A DNA stretch of 64,000 bases, taken from positions 46,737-110,736 of the forward strand of contig NZ_AQXX01000125.1 in NCBI RefSeq assembly GCF_000376785.1, in the 5' to 3' direction. Position numbers and translations under genes: made by a program. The notes below the pieces were generated by a model that saw only the letters and a program-made list of their open reading frames with translations, did no database searches and was not told the origin of the DNA. The number at the start of each line of letters is the position of its first letter. Position 1 is the first letter of the stretch. Source of the DNA: Hahella ganghwensis DSM 17046. Its GTDB lineage: Bacteria > Pseudomonadota > Gammaproteobacteria > Pseudomonadales > Oleiphilaceae. Positions 33,972-42,743 of this stretch are shown here, piece by piece.

Positions 33972-36900
33972 CTAGTAGTCATGCTTCCACAGCAACTCAA
34001 CACCACCGAAGCCTGACTTACCGCCAGTGGTGGTCTCAAGATTCAGTTTGGGCGTCAGCTCAATTTCCACCGAGCCTTTCCAGGGTTGGCTGGGTTCAGG
34101 GGTTCTTTCCAACTCCACGTAGACTTTCTCAGTAACATATTTCCCCACACCTACCGCCACACCGCTCTCCCCGTTTTCCGTTTCCTGGGAATCAATGGTC
34201 AGAGTATCCACACCGAGCACATCACGCGTTGCCGCTATCGGATCAAAACCACCTTCTCCTCGCAGAGTCTGTACTGCAGCCGCCAGTCTGGCGGCCTGAA
34301 GCGGACTGATATTCTGGATGGACTTGCCAAACAGCAGACGGGAAAGGGCTTCATCTTCCGGCAGATCCGGAATCGTTCTCAAGCTGATATTTAATTCTTC
34401 CAATGTCCCGGAAAGGGTCGCAATGTATTCCAGGTCTGACGCCACATGGCGCCCTTCCACCAACATTGCGATACTCTCATTGGCGAAAATCACATTACCG
34501 TTGCTCAAGTTAAAGCGTTTGCCGAAAAGCTCGAAGGTCCCTCTGACAACACTGAATTCACCTTTGTAATTAGACGCTTCCAATGGCCCGGTAACACGAA
34601 CTTCCCCCTGTAACTCGGCATCAAGTCCTCTGCCACGAATAAAGCCCTGCTGATCAACTCTCAGCGTAATATCCAATGTCACATCAGGTATTGGTATTTC
34701 CGAATCCATGGTAGTGCCGGACAATTCTTCCTGTCTCCTGACGGTTACCTCAAGCTCAGGAATATCTGAGTTCGGAATCAAATCCAATAATAACTGAAAC
34801 GGGGAGACCTCGATGTTCCCGGACACCAGAATATTCTGAAGATCTCCTGTGGCCATGAGCTCGCCGCTCACCGCTCCCTCCATGTCATCACGTCGCAGCA
34901 GACTCATCTTATCCGCCGTCACCTTCAGGTCGACCTTCCCATGATTTCCGTCATTCCAACGTGAATAACCCGTGGCATAAAGATGCCCGCCAAGTGTATC
35001 GGATGCAGAGCCCTGGATAATTTCAAATTCATTCCCTCTGAAAGCGAGCTCCATACCGATGTCATCCATGGTGGTTTGGGTCAGCTGATTCTCATAGAAG
35101 CCCTCCCTGACCGATACGGAACCATATAACTCGGGCGCAGACAGACGTCCTGACATCTTCAGGTCTATATTGGTTCGTCCACGAATGGTCTGAATATCTT
35201 CATCCACCAATTCATTCAGCCAGGCAATATCCAGATCACCAGACACAGATAGATCCAGAGGAAGATCAGGCTGGAGCATCGCGGCGGGATCTTCCTGCCA
35301 CCTTTCAAAATAGGGACGCCAAGCCAGGGACAGATCCAGATTGCCGTGTTTTTTATCGTTCTCGAGCAGATCGTTATCCACTCTCAGCGTTTCATCCTGA
35401 AGATAAAACGCCATTATCCAATTAAACTCTGATGGTTTTCTGCTCGCATCCGGCCCCAGGGTATACGTGGCCGAAGCATTCATTTGACCCGTGATTTCGG
35501 GGTGCTGAGGAGTCCCTTTAACAGAAGCCGTGAGATCTACCTTCGCCGGAAGGACATCCACTCCGAACCCCCGCAGGTATTGAGTGTCAAATTTGGCCAG
35601 TTCCAGCTCCAGATTGTAACTGTCAGGCGCAATATAACCCGCCACCATCAATACGCTGTCGCGCCACTCAATTCTGGTGTTGTTGAAATCAACCCGGTCC
35701 TGCTGTCCCTTCCCACCAATATTGATGGAAAACGGTTCTCCAGCCAAAGAGCCACGACTGACCAAACTTCCCTGAACGACCGGCAATGGCAATGTCCCAT
35801 TCAGCTCCAGGTCAGCACTGAGCGTCCCTTCCAGATCCGAAGGATACTCCACATCAGCCAGTTGCAGCACAGCAAAAGGCAGGTCGGAAATGGTCGTTGA
35901 GGCGTCAATACTCAGCTTTTCGATATCCAAAGTGCCACTAGCTTGAAGGCAGCCTTCCGGTATGTTTTCCATTCCTGATCGCTGACTCATATTCAGCCTT
36001 GCATCGAGATCACGGAACTCAACGCGACGGGCAGAGGCATTCAATAATGAGTCAATCTTTATGCGAGCCTCACGCCACCGACCCGCCACCTCAGCGCGAC
36101 CATCAAACAGGATATTATCAAAAGGACCCCAGACACGACCTTTGGCCGAAGCAGCCCCCTCAAGCCCTTCTGGAATTTCCACTTCCACCCATTCAAGCAG
36201 TTGAAACGGAACCTCTGATGCGACTGCCTGTAAATCAACCAGCCCCTTATCCCAATCAATCACCCCGCTGGCGTCAAGCCTGCTCTGTAGCGAATCAAGC
36301 CGGGCATTGCTTAATTGAATCTGCTGAATATTCCCTTTAAAGGCACCTTTCACTGATAAAGGCCGCTCTCTGAAAGACCCGGTCGCCTGTAATCTGCCTT
36401 GATAGTCGGGCGAATCCCAGGGACCCGTGACAGAAGCATCTGACACTTTGAACTGCAACAGGAGATCGTTTGTCAGCTCAACCTCAAGCAGGGACAAATA
36501 CCCCAGACTTCCTTCAAACTCCCGGATCTTCAGATCGAGGCGACTGTTTTCCACATCCACCTCTCCGCCGACCTGGATACGCAACGCACCGAGAGAACCT
36601 TCGACTGAATCCAACCTTATCTTGTGCTGATTACCGCCGCCTTTGACCTGAATATTGGCAGGATAACCATCATATTGGGTCTGAGCAGATAACTTTCCCT
36701 GGGCATCAATCTCATTCCAGACTCCTGTCAACGCTACCTGCCCACTGACTTGACCACCCTTTAACTTAGGCACCCAGGGCTCGACAAGTGTCAGGGGCAA
36801 CTGATTCAGGACAAGATCCAGATTCGCCTCTTCCTCTGACAACGTTCCACTGATCTTCTGCGGCGCACCATCAAGCGACAGGAGCAATGAGTGCAACGTC

Positions 36901-37874
36901 AATCGACGTGATGCAACATCAACGGTCATTTGTCCATGAGAGTCCAGTACATGCGACTGCCAGGGCACTCGAAGATCCTGCAGATCGATATCGACCAGTT
37001 GCCTGTGACGACGGGTGGCTTCAAGTTGCAGATTAATATCCAACGGCTGTCGCGCAGGAATCTGCATCTGGCGACCGATCCAACCACCGGCCGGTTCTAC
37101 CAGTGTTAGATTGACAGCACCGTTACTGGCACTGGTAAGCTTTCCATCCAATGAAATCTCCGCCGCCAGGTCTGTCAGTGTATTGACCTTGAGGGCTGAT
37201 TCCAGCCAATTGTCACCCCAGAATGCCATCAACTGGCCATTGGCAGAGAATGGCGGAATATCCTGCCCGGGAACATTGATGCGCACTTGCGTCATTCCTA
37301 ACTGCTGAATCCGGATCGCCGGCAAACCACTCACAGACAGTTCCGATATTTCGAAGCTCTGCCCCTCCTCCTCTACGGGCTCCCCGGCACCAGTTTCAGC
37401 CACCCAGACCTCCAGAGAAGCCGCCTGCAGCAAAGACACATCGATCGTTTTATTGAACAGTTTCTGCCAGGCAACCTGAATCTCCAGATGCCGGGCATCT
37501 ATTACCGGCTCCTGGTCAATAGAAAAAGCGAGTCGCTCAAAAGTCCAGTGCCCAAGATCCGGAGATGAGGGACTTTCAATCTCCATTTGGTATTCAGTAC
37601 CCTGCAGAACCGTGGGCAACACCGAGTTCACAAGCCACAACCGCCCCCCTTCACTGCCCAGCACCAGAGCCACAACTGCAAACAAAGCCAGAAGAAACGT
37701 CATCAGCCCGGCACTTAAATGCGCCAGGGATAACAGCCAGACACGCCCAGCCTTGACAGTGACGTGCTTCAATCTTCTTTTACCGGTGGGTTTCTCCGGA
37801 CTTTCTCCTGCCTGAGCCTTGTCAGATGAAGCTTCGTCAACAGCGGCAGGTTTTGTCACTCCCGACGTCCCCAT
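33972..37874 (-). CDS. tamB: Translocation and assembly module subunit TamB
   Basis: A 1300-residue protein with an N-terminal membrane anchor (LAHLSAGLMTFLLALFAVVALVL at about 50-75), then more than 1000 residues of repetitive beta-strand (AsmA/TamB-type groove), and the C-terminal DUF490/TamB domain with LPEDEALSRLLFGKS and a final GKVEIELTP-like strand pair ending in KHDY. It bridges the periplasm, partners TamA and supports outer-membrane protein or lipid transport. The ATG at 37874 shares one base with the tamA stop, so the two are coupled. The in-frame TTG at 37877 is less likely. Confidence 0.93.
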   Translation of the reverse strand: MGTSGVTKPAAVDEASSDKAQAGESPEKPTGKRRLKHVTVKAGRVWLLSLAHLSAGLMTFLLALFAVVALVLGSEGGRLWLVNSVLPTVLQGTEYQMEIESPSSPDLGHWTFERLAFSIDQEPVIDARHLEIQVAWQKLFNKTIDVSLLQAASLEVWVAETGAGEPVEEEGQSFEISELSVSGLPAIRIQQLGMTQVRINVPGQDIPPFSANGQLMAFWGDNWLESALKVNTLTDLAAEISLDGKLTSASNGAVNLTLVEPAGGWIGRQMQIPARQPLDINLQLEATRRHRQLVDIDLQDLRVPWQSHVLDSHGQMTVDVASRRLTLHSLLLSLDGAPQKISGTLSEEEANLDLVLNQLPLTLVEPWVPKLKGGQVSGQVALTGVWNEIDAQGKLSAQTQYDGYPANIQVKGGGNQHKIRLDSVEGSLGALRIQVGGEVDVENSRLDLKIREFEGSLGYLSLLEVELTNDLLLQFKVSDASVTGPWDSPDYQGRLQATGSFRERPLSVKGAFKGNIQQIQLSNARLDSLQSRLDASGVIDWDKGLVDLQAVASEVPFQLLEWVEVEIPEGLEGAASAKGRVWGPFDNILFDGRAEVAGRWREARIKIDSLLNASARRVEFRDLDARLNMSQRSGMENIPEGCLQASGTLDIEKLSIDASTTISDLPFAVLQLADVEYPSDLEGTLSADLELNGTLPLPVVQGSLVSRGSLAGEPFSINIGGKGQQDRVDFNNTRIEWRDSVLMVAGYIAPDSYNLELELAKFDTQYLRGFGVDVLPAKVDLTASVKGTPQHPEITGQMNASATYTLGPDASRKPSEFNWIMAFYLQDETLRVDNDLLENDKKHGNLDLSLAWRPYFERWQEDPAAMLQPDLPLDLSVSGDLDIAWLNELVDEDIQTIRGRTNIDLKMSGRLSAPELYGSVSVREGFYENQLTQTTMDDIGMELAFRGNEFEIIQGSASDTLGGHLYATGYSRWNDGNHGKVDLKVTADKMSLLRRDDMEGAVSGELMATGDLQNILVSGNIEVSPFQLLLDLIPNSDIPELEVTVRRQEELSGTTMDSEIPIPDVTLDITLRVDQQGFIRGRGLDAELQGEVRVTGPLEASNYKGEFSVVRGTFELFGKRFNLSNGNVIFANESIAMLVEGRHVASDLEYIATLSGTLEELNISLRTIPDLPEDEALSRLLFGKSIQNISPLQAARLAAAVQTLRGEGGFDPIAATRDVLGVDTLTIDSQETENGESGVAVGVGKYVTEKVYVELERTPEPSQPWKGSVEIELTPKLNLETTTGGKSGFGGVELLWKHDY

Positions 37875-39748
37875 CAAAATGCCTGCCCGATACTGATGTA
37901 TAACTGGAAGTCATCATCGACCGATTCTCTCTTATTCAACGGGATACCGACATCCGCCCGGATTGGAGCAAACAATGTGTAATACCGGATTCCAATACCC
38001 GTGCCCCACCTTAGTTCCTGCTGTACATCCTGGGAGGCATCCTCGAAGGCATAACCACCATCAAGAAAGGTTACCAGGCCCCAGTTTTCGCCAATACGAA
38101 AACGGGTTTCCACAGACACTTCCTGAAAGGAACTGCCTCCCACCGGGTCATCATCCTCGATCGTACTCAGAGTCTGGTAGGGGTATCCGCGTACCGATCC
38201 GCCACCACCCACATAGAATCGTTCGTCGGCAGGCAGATCACGATTTCCCACGCCGGAGATCGATCCGGCAGATGCCCGCATGGCAAGAGTGGGACGGAGC
38301 CAGGTATCAAAAGTGAAGTAAATACTGCCGGAAGCGCTGGATTTCACGAAGTTGATTTCCTGATCCAACATATCCAGATAAGGACTGACATTACCGATAA
38401 CAGACCAGCCTCGGGTTGGATTCAACAGATCATCCGTCGTTTCCCACTTCAATTGAAACGGGAAAGATAACAGGCCAAATTCCTCAGTCACACCGGTATC
38501 ATTAACCAAGCTGTATTTAAACCGCGTTCCGGCAGATCCCAGCCAGTGTTCGGAAAAGCGATGCTCAAGCCTCATCCCCGCAAGAATGGTCTCTGAGTCG
38601 TAGCTATCCAACTCCTCGTTGCTGACAGATGCTTCCATAATCAAACGGTTATCCGGACTTCCAAAGGCAGGGACTTCGAATTCTCCATTCACATTCTGCC
38701 TGACCTCAGAAAAACGACTGCTGATATCAAGTTTTTGCCCGCCATTTAATATGTTCCGATGCTCCCATCCCAAAGAGATGTTCGGCCCTTCATCCGTGGA
38801 ATAGCCTACTCCCGCCTTGATCGTCCTGTGAAACCGCTCCTGAACATTAAACTCCACATCGACCTTCCCCTCTTCAGGGACACCGATTCGGGTATCAGCA
38901 CTCCCGATCAGGTTTGTTTTCAAAAGATTCAGTTTGGCCTGATCGACCTTTCTGCGTTTGAAACACTGCCCTTCCTCAAGAGAGAGCTTGCTGTACAGGT
39001 ATTCATCAGTGATAGATTCCTGACCACTGATACCAATATGTCCAATATTGACCTGAGGGCTGTCCGCCATTTTAAAAGTGACCCCGGCCTGATACTTCCC
39101 AGGCTCAATATAAGCTTCGTATGAAACATTCACTTTATAAAAACAGTAACTATCCAGTACGGCCTTTTTAAGGAACTCCACATTCTCCAGCACTTTGGCG
39201 GCAACAAAAGGCTGTCCCGGACGCACTGAGAGTTCTCTTAGCTTTTCGATATCCACCTCTGAAGGAAATTCGAAATTGACTTCTTTGATAAAAAAACGAT
39301 TACCGGGTTCAACCTGGTAAATAAAATCGGTGATCTGGGAATCTCCAGGCTGAAGCTCTCCGGTATTGGCTTGTCCCGACAGCCCCCCGGAAGACTCCTC
39401 GGCCACGCTTTCTTTTACCAAGGTGACAGTCACAGTGCCAGAGTAATAACCCTGAGAGCGCAGGGTTCTCTCGATGATGCCTTGCTCAAAGCGAGCAATC
39501 TTACGCGGATCTTTATAATTCTTTAGCGTCAGGTTTTCGCTGCGCTGCCCCTCCAGGTCCTCAATAATCTGATCTTTCAGACTGTCATTGCCCTGAAGTT
39601 CTATTTCATAAGGGATGTGACTGCTCAGGAAAGGAATATCGATCGCATAAGCCGGACGCCACGCCAGGAGTAATATCACCATCAGGCCAGACAACCATCT
39701 GATGGCAGCCGGACTGTGTTGAAGAATCAAAACAAACAAACTCTCCAT
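37874..39748 (-). CDS. tamA: Translocation and assembly module outer-membrane protein TamA
   Basis: A 624-residue Omp85-family protein. A signal peptide (SGLMVILLLAWRPAYA) is followed by three POTRA domains (about 40-290, e.g. DSLKDQIIEDLEG, NRFFIKEVNFEF, SPQVNIGHIGISG) and a 16-strand barrel. The barrel carries the Omp85 lid motif SVRGYPYQTL and the terminal strand ending IGQAF. It works with TamB, encoded next. The ATG at 39748 is preferred; a TTG at 39787 would add 13 residues without a ribosome-binding site. Confidence 0.94.
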   Translation of the reverse strand: MESLFVLILQHSPAAIRWLSGLMVILLLAWRPAYAIDIPFLSSHIPYEIELQGNDSLKDQIIEDLEGQRSENLTLKNYKDPRKIARFEQGIIERTLRSQGYYSGTVTVTLVKESVAEESSGGLSGQANTGELQPGDSQITDFIYQVEPGNRFFIKEVNFEFPSEVDIEKLRELSVRPGQPFVAAKVLENVEFLKKAVLDSYCFYKVNVSYEAYIEPGKYQAGVTFKMADSPQVNIGHIGISGQESITDEYLYSKLSLEEGQCFKRRKVDQAKLNLLKTNLIGSADTRIGVPEEGKVDVEFNVQERFHRTIKAGVGYSTDEGPNISLGWEHRNILNGGQKLDISSRFSEVRQNVNGEFEVPAFGSPDNRLIMEASVSNEELDSYDSETILAGMRLEHRFSEHWLGSAGTRFKYSLVNDTGVTEEFGLLSFPFQLKWETTDDLLNPTRGWSVIGNVSPYLDMLDQEINFVKSSASGSIYFTFDTWLRPTLAMRASAGSISGVGNRDLPADERFYVGGGGSVRGYPYQTLSTIEDDDPVGGSSFQEVSVETRFRIGENWGLVTFLDGGYAFEDASQDVQQELRWGTGIGIRYYTLFAPIRADVGIPLNKRESVDDDFQLYISIGQAF

Positions 39749-39796
39749 GAAAGTGTATCTTTTCCTTATCGATAAAAAGGTACTCAAATAACGGGG

Positions 39797-40216
39797 CTAA
39801 AGTGGCAGTTCAATCATTAGGCATTCCGGACTGGAACCATGTACAGAGTCACTGCCACAGACTCTGACAATGTCCACCCCATCCGGAATGGATACACTGC
39901 TCAGCCGACGGGTAAAAGGCTGTTCATTGACGTGGGGGTGAAGCAATTCTCTGACGCCGACCATCTCACCGGAGGGGGTTTCAACCCGCCATTGATTAGC
40001 AAAGTGGTCCCAGCCTTCATCATCATGTGCCAGCGTCACATCAAAATCGCAGAGACGTTCTTCTCGGCAGTCAACAGCCACATTCACAACCTCGACTTCT
40101 CCTGCCTGTGCGGCTGAGGGCCATAAGCCCGACAACAGCACAACACAGGCCACCTGCCTGAGACGGCAGTTGAAACCGCTGAAACCCCGTCGGATCACCT
40201 TGCGACTACTCATCAT
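39797..40216 (-). CDS. Exported protein of unknown function upstream of tamA
   Basis: About 139 residues. A basic N-region and hydrophobic segment (VACVVLLSGLWPSAAQA) form a signal peptide; the mature part of about 100 residues starts GEVEVVNVAVDCREERLCDFDVTL. It has four cysteines after cleavage and is mostly beta, with no family recognised. It overlaps the end of the DUF1653 gene by 11 bp and precedes tamA by 48 bp, so it sits in the same transcript and may relate to the envelope. Confidence 0.7.
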   Translation of the reverse strand: MMSSRKVIRRGFSGFNCRLRQVACVVLLSGLWPSAAQAGEVEVVNVAVDCREERLCDFDVTLAHDDEGWDHFANQWRVETPSGEMVGVRELLHPHVNEQPFTRRLSSVSIPDGVDIVRVCGSDSVHGSSPECLMIELPL

Positions 40217-40445
40217 CGGGCACAGTGATATTGTTGTGCTCAATCACTTCGAATCTTGGCGTGGGAATACCGTCTATATCAACCGTCTCCGAGAACATGG
40301 AGAGCGGCCTGACCCAAAGAGCGCGCTCACCGTAAAGGGGCCGGTAAACCACCAAAGGCTCTTCTGTTTCGCTATGGCGGGCTACACCGTACACCTGATA
40401 GCGCCCCCCTTTGTAGTGCTGATAAATACCGGTTTTGATTTTCAT
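40206..40445 (-). CDS. DUF1653 family protein
   Basis: A 79-residue protein. IYQHYKGGRYQVYGVARHSE, then PLVVYRPLYGERALWVRPL and FSETVDIDGIPTPRF, is the compact DUF1653 domain, a small SH3-like beta barrel of unknown role found across proteobacteria. The frame is open to 40598, but the domain starts right after the ATG at 40445, the sensible start although its ribosome-binding site is weak. It is coupled to the following exported protein. Confidence 0.8.
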   Translation of the reverse strand: MKIKTGIYQHYKGGRYQVYGVARHSETEEPLVVYRPLYGERALWVRPLSMFSETVDIDGIPTPRFEVIEHNNITVPDDE

Positions 40446-40692
40446 GCTATGAACCCAGAATAAAACGGACTTGAGGGCAGTTGACGCTTCATCAGACGTC
40501 TCCCCCAGCCCAACAGGAAACAATTTTAATAAAAAGATCACTATAACTTGAACACATCTCCCATTACACCTTGGCAATCCTACGCATATCAGTGCCAAAA
40601 GAAGTCCTTGAAAACCTTATCCAACGGCAGGATTAACAAGAAATAAAAGAAATTTCTCCTTTCTTTATGGTAGCCTTTGAATCCCAGATTTG

Positions 40693-41436
40693 ATGTACAG
40701 GCACGGATCAGTGACGGCTGAACAAAAGACATTACAGAGCAAAACCAACTCAAACCAACAACGCGGCGGGCTGCTGACCAACCTGTTGTTCAATATCGTG
40801 ATTCCCACTGTCATTCTGAGCAAATTCAGCTCTGACGAATACCTGGGCCCGATGTACAGCATCGTCGTCGCACTGAGTTTTCCAATCGCTTATGGCGTCA
40901 AGGATTACCTGAGCAGCCACAAGCCCAACTTTTTTTCCATTCTTGGCGTTATCAGTGTCATATTGACCGGCGGCATGAGCCTGCTGCAGCTGGATCCGCA
41001 ATATATCGCCATTAAAGAAGCGGCTATCCCCGCCATGTTTGGCATTGCCACTTTGATATCCCTGAAAACCCGCTACCCCCTGGTCAGAACCTTTCTTTTC
41101 AATGAACAGGTAATGCAGGTTCGCAAAGTGAATGAAGCTCTTGAGGCGAATGGCAACCATAAAATTTTCGATCAGAAACTGGTCTACGCCTCTTACATGG
41201 TAGCCGGATCTTTCTTTTTATCGTCTGTACTTAACTATGTCCTGGCAAAAATGGTTTTGGTCAGCCCACCAGGCACCACTGCCTTTACGGAAGAGCTCGG
41301 TAAAATGACTGCCCTCAGCTTCCCGGTCATTGCTGTCCCCAGCACGCTGGTACTGATGGGTGCTCTCTGGTATCTGATCAGCCAGATTCAGAAGCTGAGC
41401 CATCTGAAGCTGGAAGACATCTTCGACCACATGTAA
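40693..41436 (+). CDS. Integral membrane protein, VC0807-like
   Basis: About 247 residues with six hydrophobic helices (LLFNIVIPTVILSKF, YSIVVALSFPIAYGV, FFSILGVISVILTGG and others). The hydrophobic layout, the PIAYGVKDYL turn and the LISLKTRYPLVRTFL loop recall the VC0807 family of conserved proteobacterial membrane proteins, whose function is unknown. The start is uncertain: ATG at 40693 lacks a ribosome-binding site and a GTG at 40711 is possible. It is convergent with the carbonic anhydrase gene. Confidence 0.65.
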   Translation: MYRHGSVTAEQKTLQSKTNSNQQRGGLLTNLLFNIVIPTVILSKFSSDEYLGPMYSIVVALSFPIAYGVKDYLSSHKPNFFSILGVISVILTGGMSLLQLDPQYIAIKEAAIPAMFGIATLISLKTRYPLVRTFLFNEQVMQVRKVNEALEANGNHKIFDQKLVYASYMVAGSFFLSSVLNYVLAKMVLVSPPGTTAFTEELGKMTALSFPVIAVPSTLVLMGALWYLISQIQKLSHLKLEDIFDHM

Positions 41437-41501
41437 ACATGGCAAAAAGAACAGGGCGCTGAGACAACACTTCACTTTGCCTCAGCCCGCCTTTTGAATA
41501 G

Positions 41502-42146
41502 CTATCGGGGAATTCGCTTCCCTTTCATATGAAATATTCCCGGCACTGTGTCCCGACAGTGCATATCAACTCCCAGATCGTGAATAATGCCGTCCGCAAT
41601 ATCATAGATCCAACCGTGAATTTTAAGCTCCTGCCCATTATCCCAGGCACGCTGCACACATTTCGTCTTAGCCAGATTGACGGCCTGTTCTATCACATTC
41701 AGTTCGCATAACCGCCGAACCTGAGCCTCTTCACCCAATTCATCGAGCTCTCCCTGATATTTGATATAGACTTCCTTGATAGTACGCAGCCAGTTATCGA
41801 CAAAACCAAACTCATCATGCGATAGCGCCGCCCTCACCCCGCCGCAACCATAATGACCACAGACAATAATATGCTTAACCCTGAGAACTTCCACGGCAAA
41901 CTGCATGACTGACAGACAATTGAAGTCGGTATGGTGAACCATATTGGCAATGTTCCGGTGCACAAACAGCTCACCTGGAGCCATGCCTACAATTTCATTG
42001 GCAGGCACTCTTGAATCAGAACATCCGATCCACAGATACTCCGGCTTTTGCTGCTTGGTCAGTCGGGCAAAGAACTCCGGATCTCTGTCAGTTTGATCTT
42101 TAGCCCACTGACGGTTCCGTTGTAACAATTCTTTTATTTCAGGCAT
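41502..42146 (-). CDS. can: Beta-class carbonic anhydrase
   Basis: Interconverts CO2 and bicarbonate in the cytoplasm. A 214-residue enzyme with the full zinc site: Cys and the Asp-Arg dyad in GCSDSRVPA, then His and Cys in VCGHYGCGGVRAAL. The N-terminal LLQRNRQWAKDQTDRDPEFF helix and NIANMV motif match the proteobacterial Can type. The ATG at 42146 is chosen because the protein begins MPEIKELL as in its relatives; the frame runs on to 42194. Confidence 0.94.
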   Translation of the reverse strand: MPEIKELLQRNRQWAKDQTDRDPEFFARLTKQQKPEYLWIGCSDSRVPANEIVGMAPGELFVHRNIANMVHHTDFNCLSVMQFAVEVLRVKHIIVCGHYGCGGVRAALSHDEFGFVDNWLRTIKEVYIKYQGELDELGEEAQVRRLCELNVIEQAVNLAKTKCVQRAWDNGQELKIHGWIYDIADGIIHDLGVDMHCRDTVPGIFHMKGKRIPR

Positions 42147-42240
42147 CGGGATTTTCCACCGTTGATGTGATAACGGGATAATAGCCGGAGCCAAAAAAAC
42201 GGAGCAATCGGACTTTGGGTGAGTATGAGGTAGATAAAGG

Positions 42241-42273
42241 AAAAAAGCCCATACTGGTTGGTATGGGCTTTTT
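42241..42273 (-). terminator. Terminator hairpin, copy A
   Basis: A GCCCATAC/GTATGGGC stem flanked by A-run and T-run. It is part of a 45-bp sequence (42241-42285) that is repeated with two mismatches at 42398-42442, 157 bp away. Confidence 0.8.
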
Positions 42274-42280
42274 GCGAATT

Positions 42281-42395
42281 TGGCGGTCCTGCCAGCACTA
42301 TTGGGTGCTTACGCACCACTTAAGGGTGCTGTCGCTCAACCTGTCGGTTGAGCCCCCTAGGCGATTCTCGTTCGAATCCCCCTGAACTTCAGACC
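42281..42395 (-). ncRNA. Structured segment between two copies of a tRNA terminator (candidate small RNA or decayed tRNA unit)
   Basis: The 115 bp between copies A and B can form a perfect 8-bp GCTCAACC/GGTTGAGC tetraloop hairpin and a nested AGCAC...GTGCT stem enclosing GTGC/GCAC. On the minus strand it begins GGTCTG and ends CAGGACCGCCA, so the two ends can pair over about five bases. A TTCGAA T-loop-like piece is present, but no cloverleaf can be drawn. Being followed by its own copy of the tRNA-Glu terminator, it could be a remodelled tandem tRNA gene or a small RNA. Confidence 0.3.
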
Positions 42396-42397
42396 AA

Positions 42398-42430
42398 AAA
42401 AAAGCCCATACTGGTCGGTATGGGCTTTTT
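42398..42430 (-). terminator. Terminator hairpin, copy B, after tRNA-Glu
   Basis: The same GCCCATAC stem and flanking A/T runs as copy A. It lies 7 bp beyond the 3' end of tRNA-Glu on the minus strand and is the tRNA's terminator. Confidence 0.85.
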
Positions 42431-42437
42431 ACGAATT

Positions 42438-42512
42438 TGGCGTCCCCTAGGGGATTCGAACCCCTGTTACCGCCGTGAAAGGGCGGTGTCCTAACCACTA
42501 GACGAAGGGGAC
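42438..42512 (-). tRNA. tRNA-Glu (anticodon UUC)
   Basis: 75 nt including an encoded CCA. The acceptor strands GTCCCCT and AGGGGAC pair; the anticodon arm is CCGCC-CTTTCAC-GGCGG with TTC at positions 34-36, and the T-arm is CAGGG-GTTCGAATCCCCT. The sequence is nearly that of enterobacterial tRNA-Glu, with one base fewer in the D-loop. Confidence 0.97.
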
Positions 42513-42743
42513 GGAAACACCAACTCGATGAAGAGGCGCGTATTCTATGGAAGACTATGGGAGCTGTCAAACACTAATTTCAAAAAACTTTTTAATTTTC
42601 TTTATCGCGCCAATTTTTCAGCCACGGTCTACACTTAGGGTTAAAACCAGACAAGATGTAAGATTATATTTCGCTATTGCCATCGCCCTCTATAAACCTT
42701 TATATAGGCGCTGAAAATTCTAGTTTTAAGATGTGTTTAAACT

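Noticed and set aside
42281..42395. A second tRNA gene in the insert between the terminators
   Set aside because: A T-loop-like TTCGAA and pairing ends exist, but no D-arm or anticodon arm can be drawn, so it is not called a tRNA.
42298..42570. 90-residue frame on the minus strand
   Set aside because: It runs through the whole tRNA-Glu gene and its terminator; such frames over tRNA genes are artefacts.
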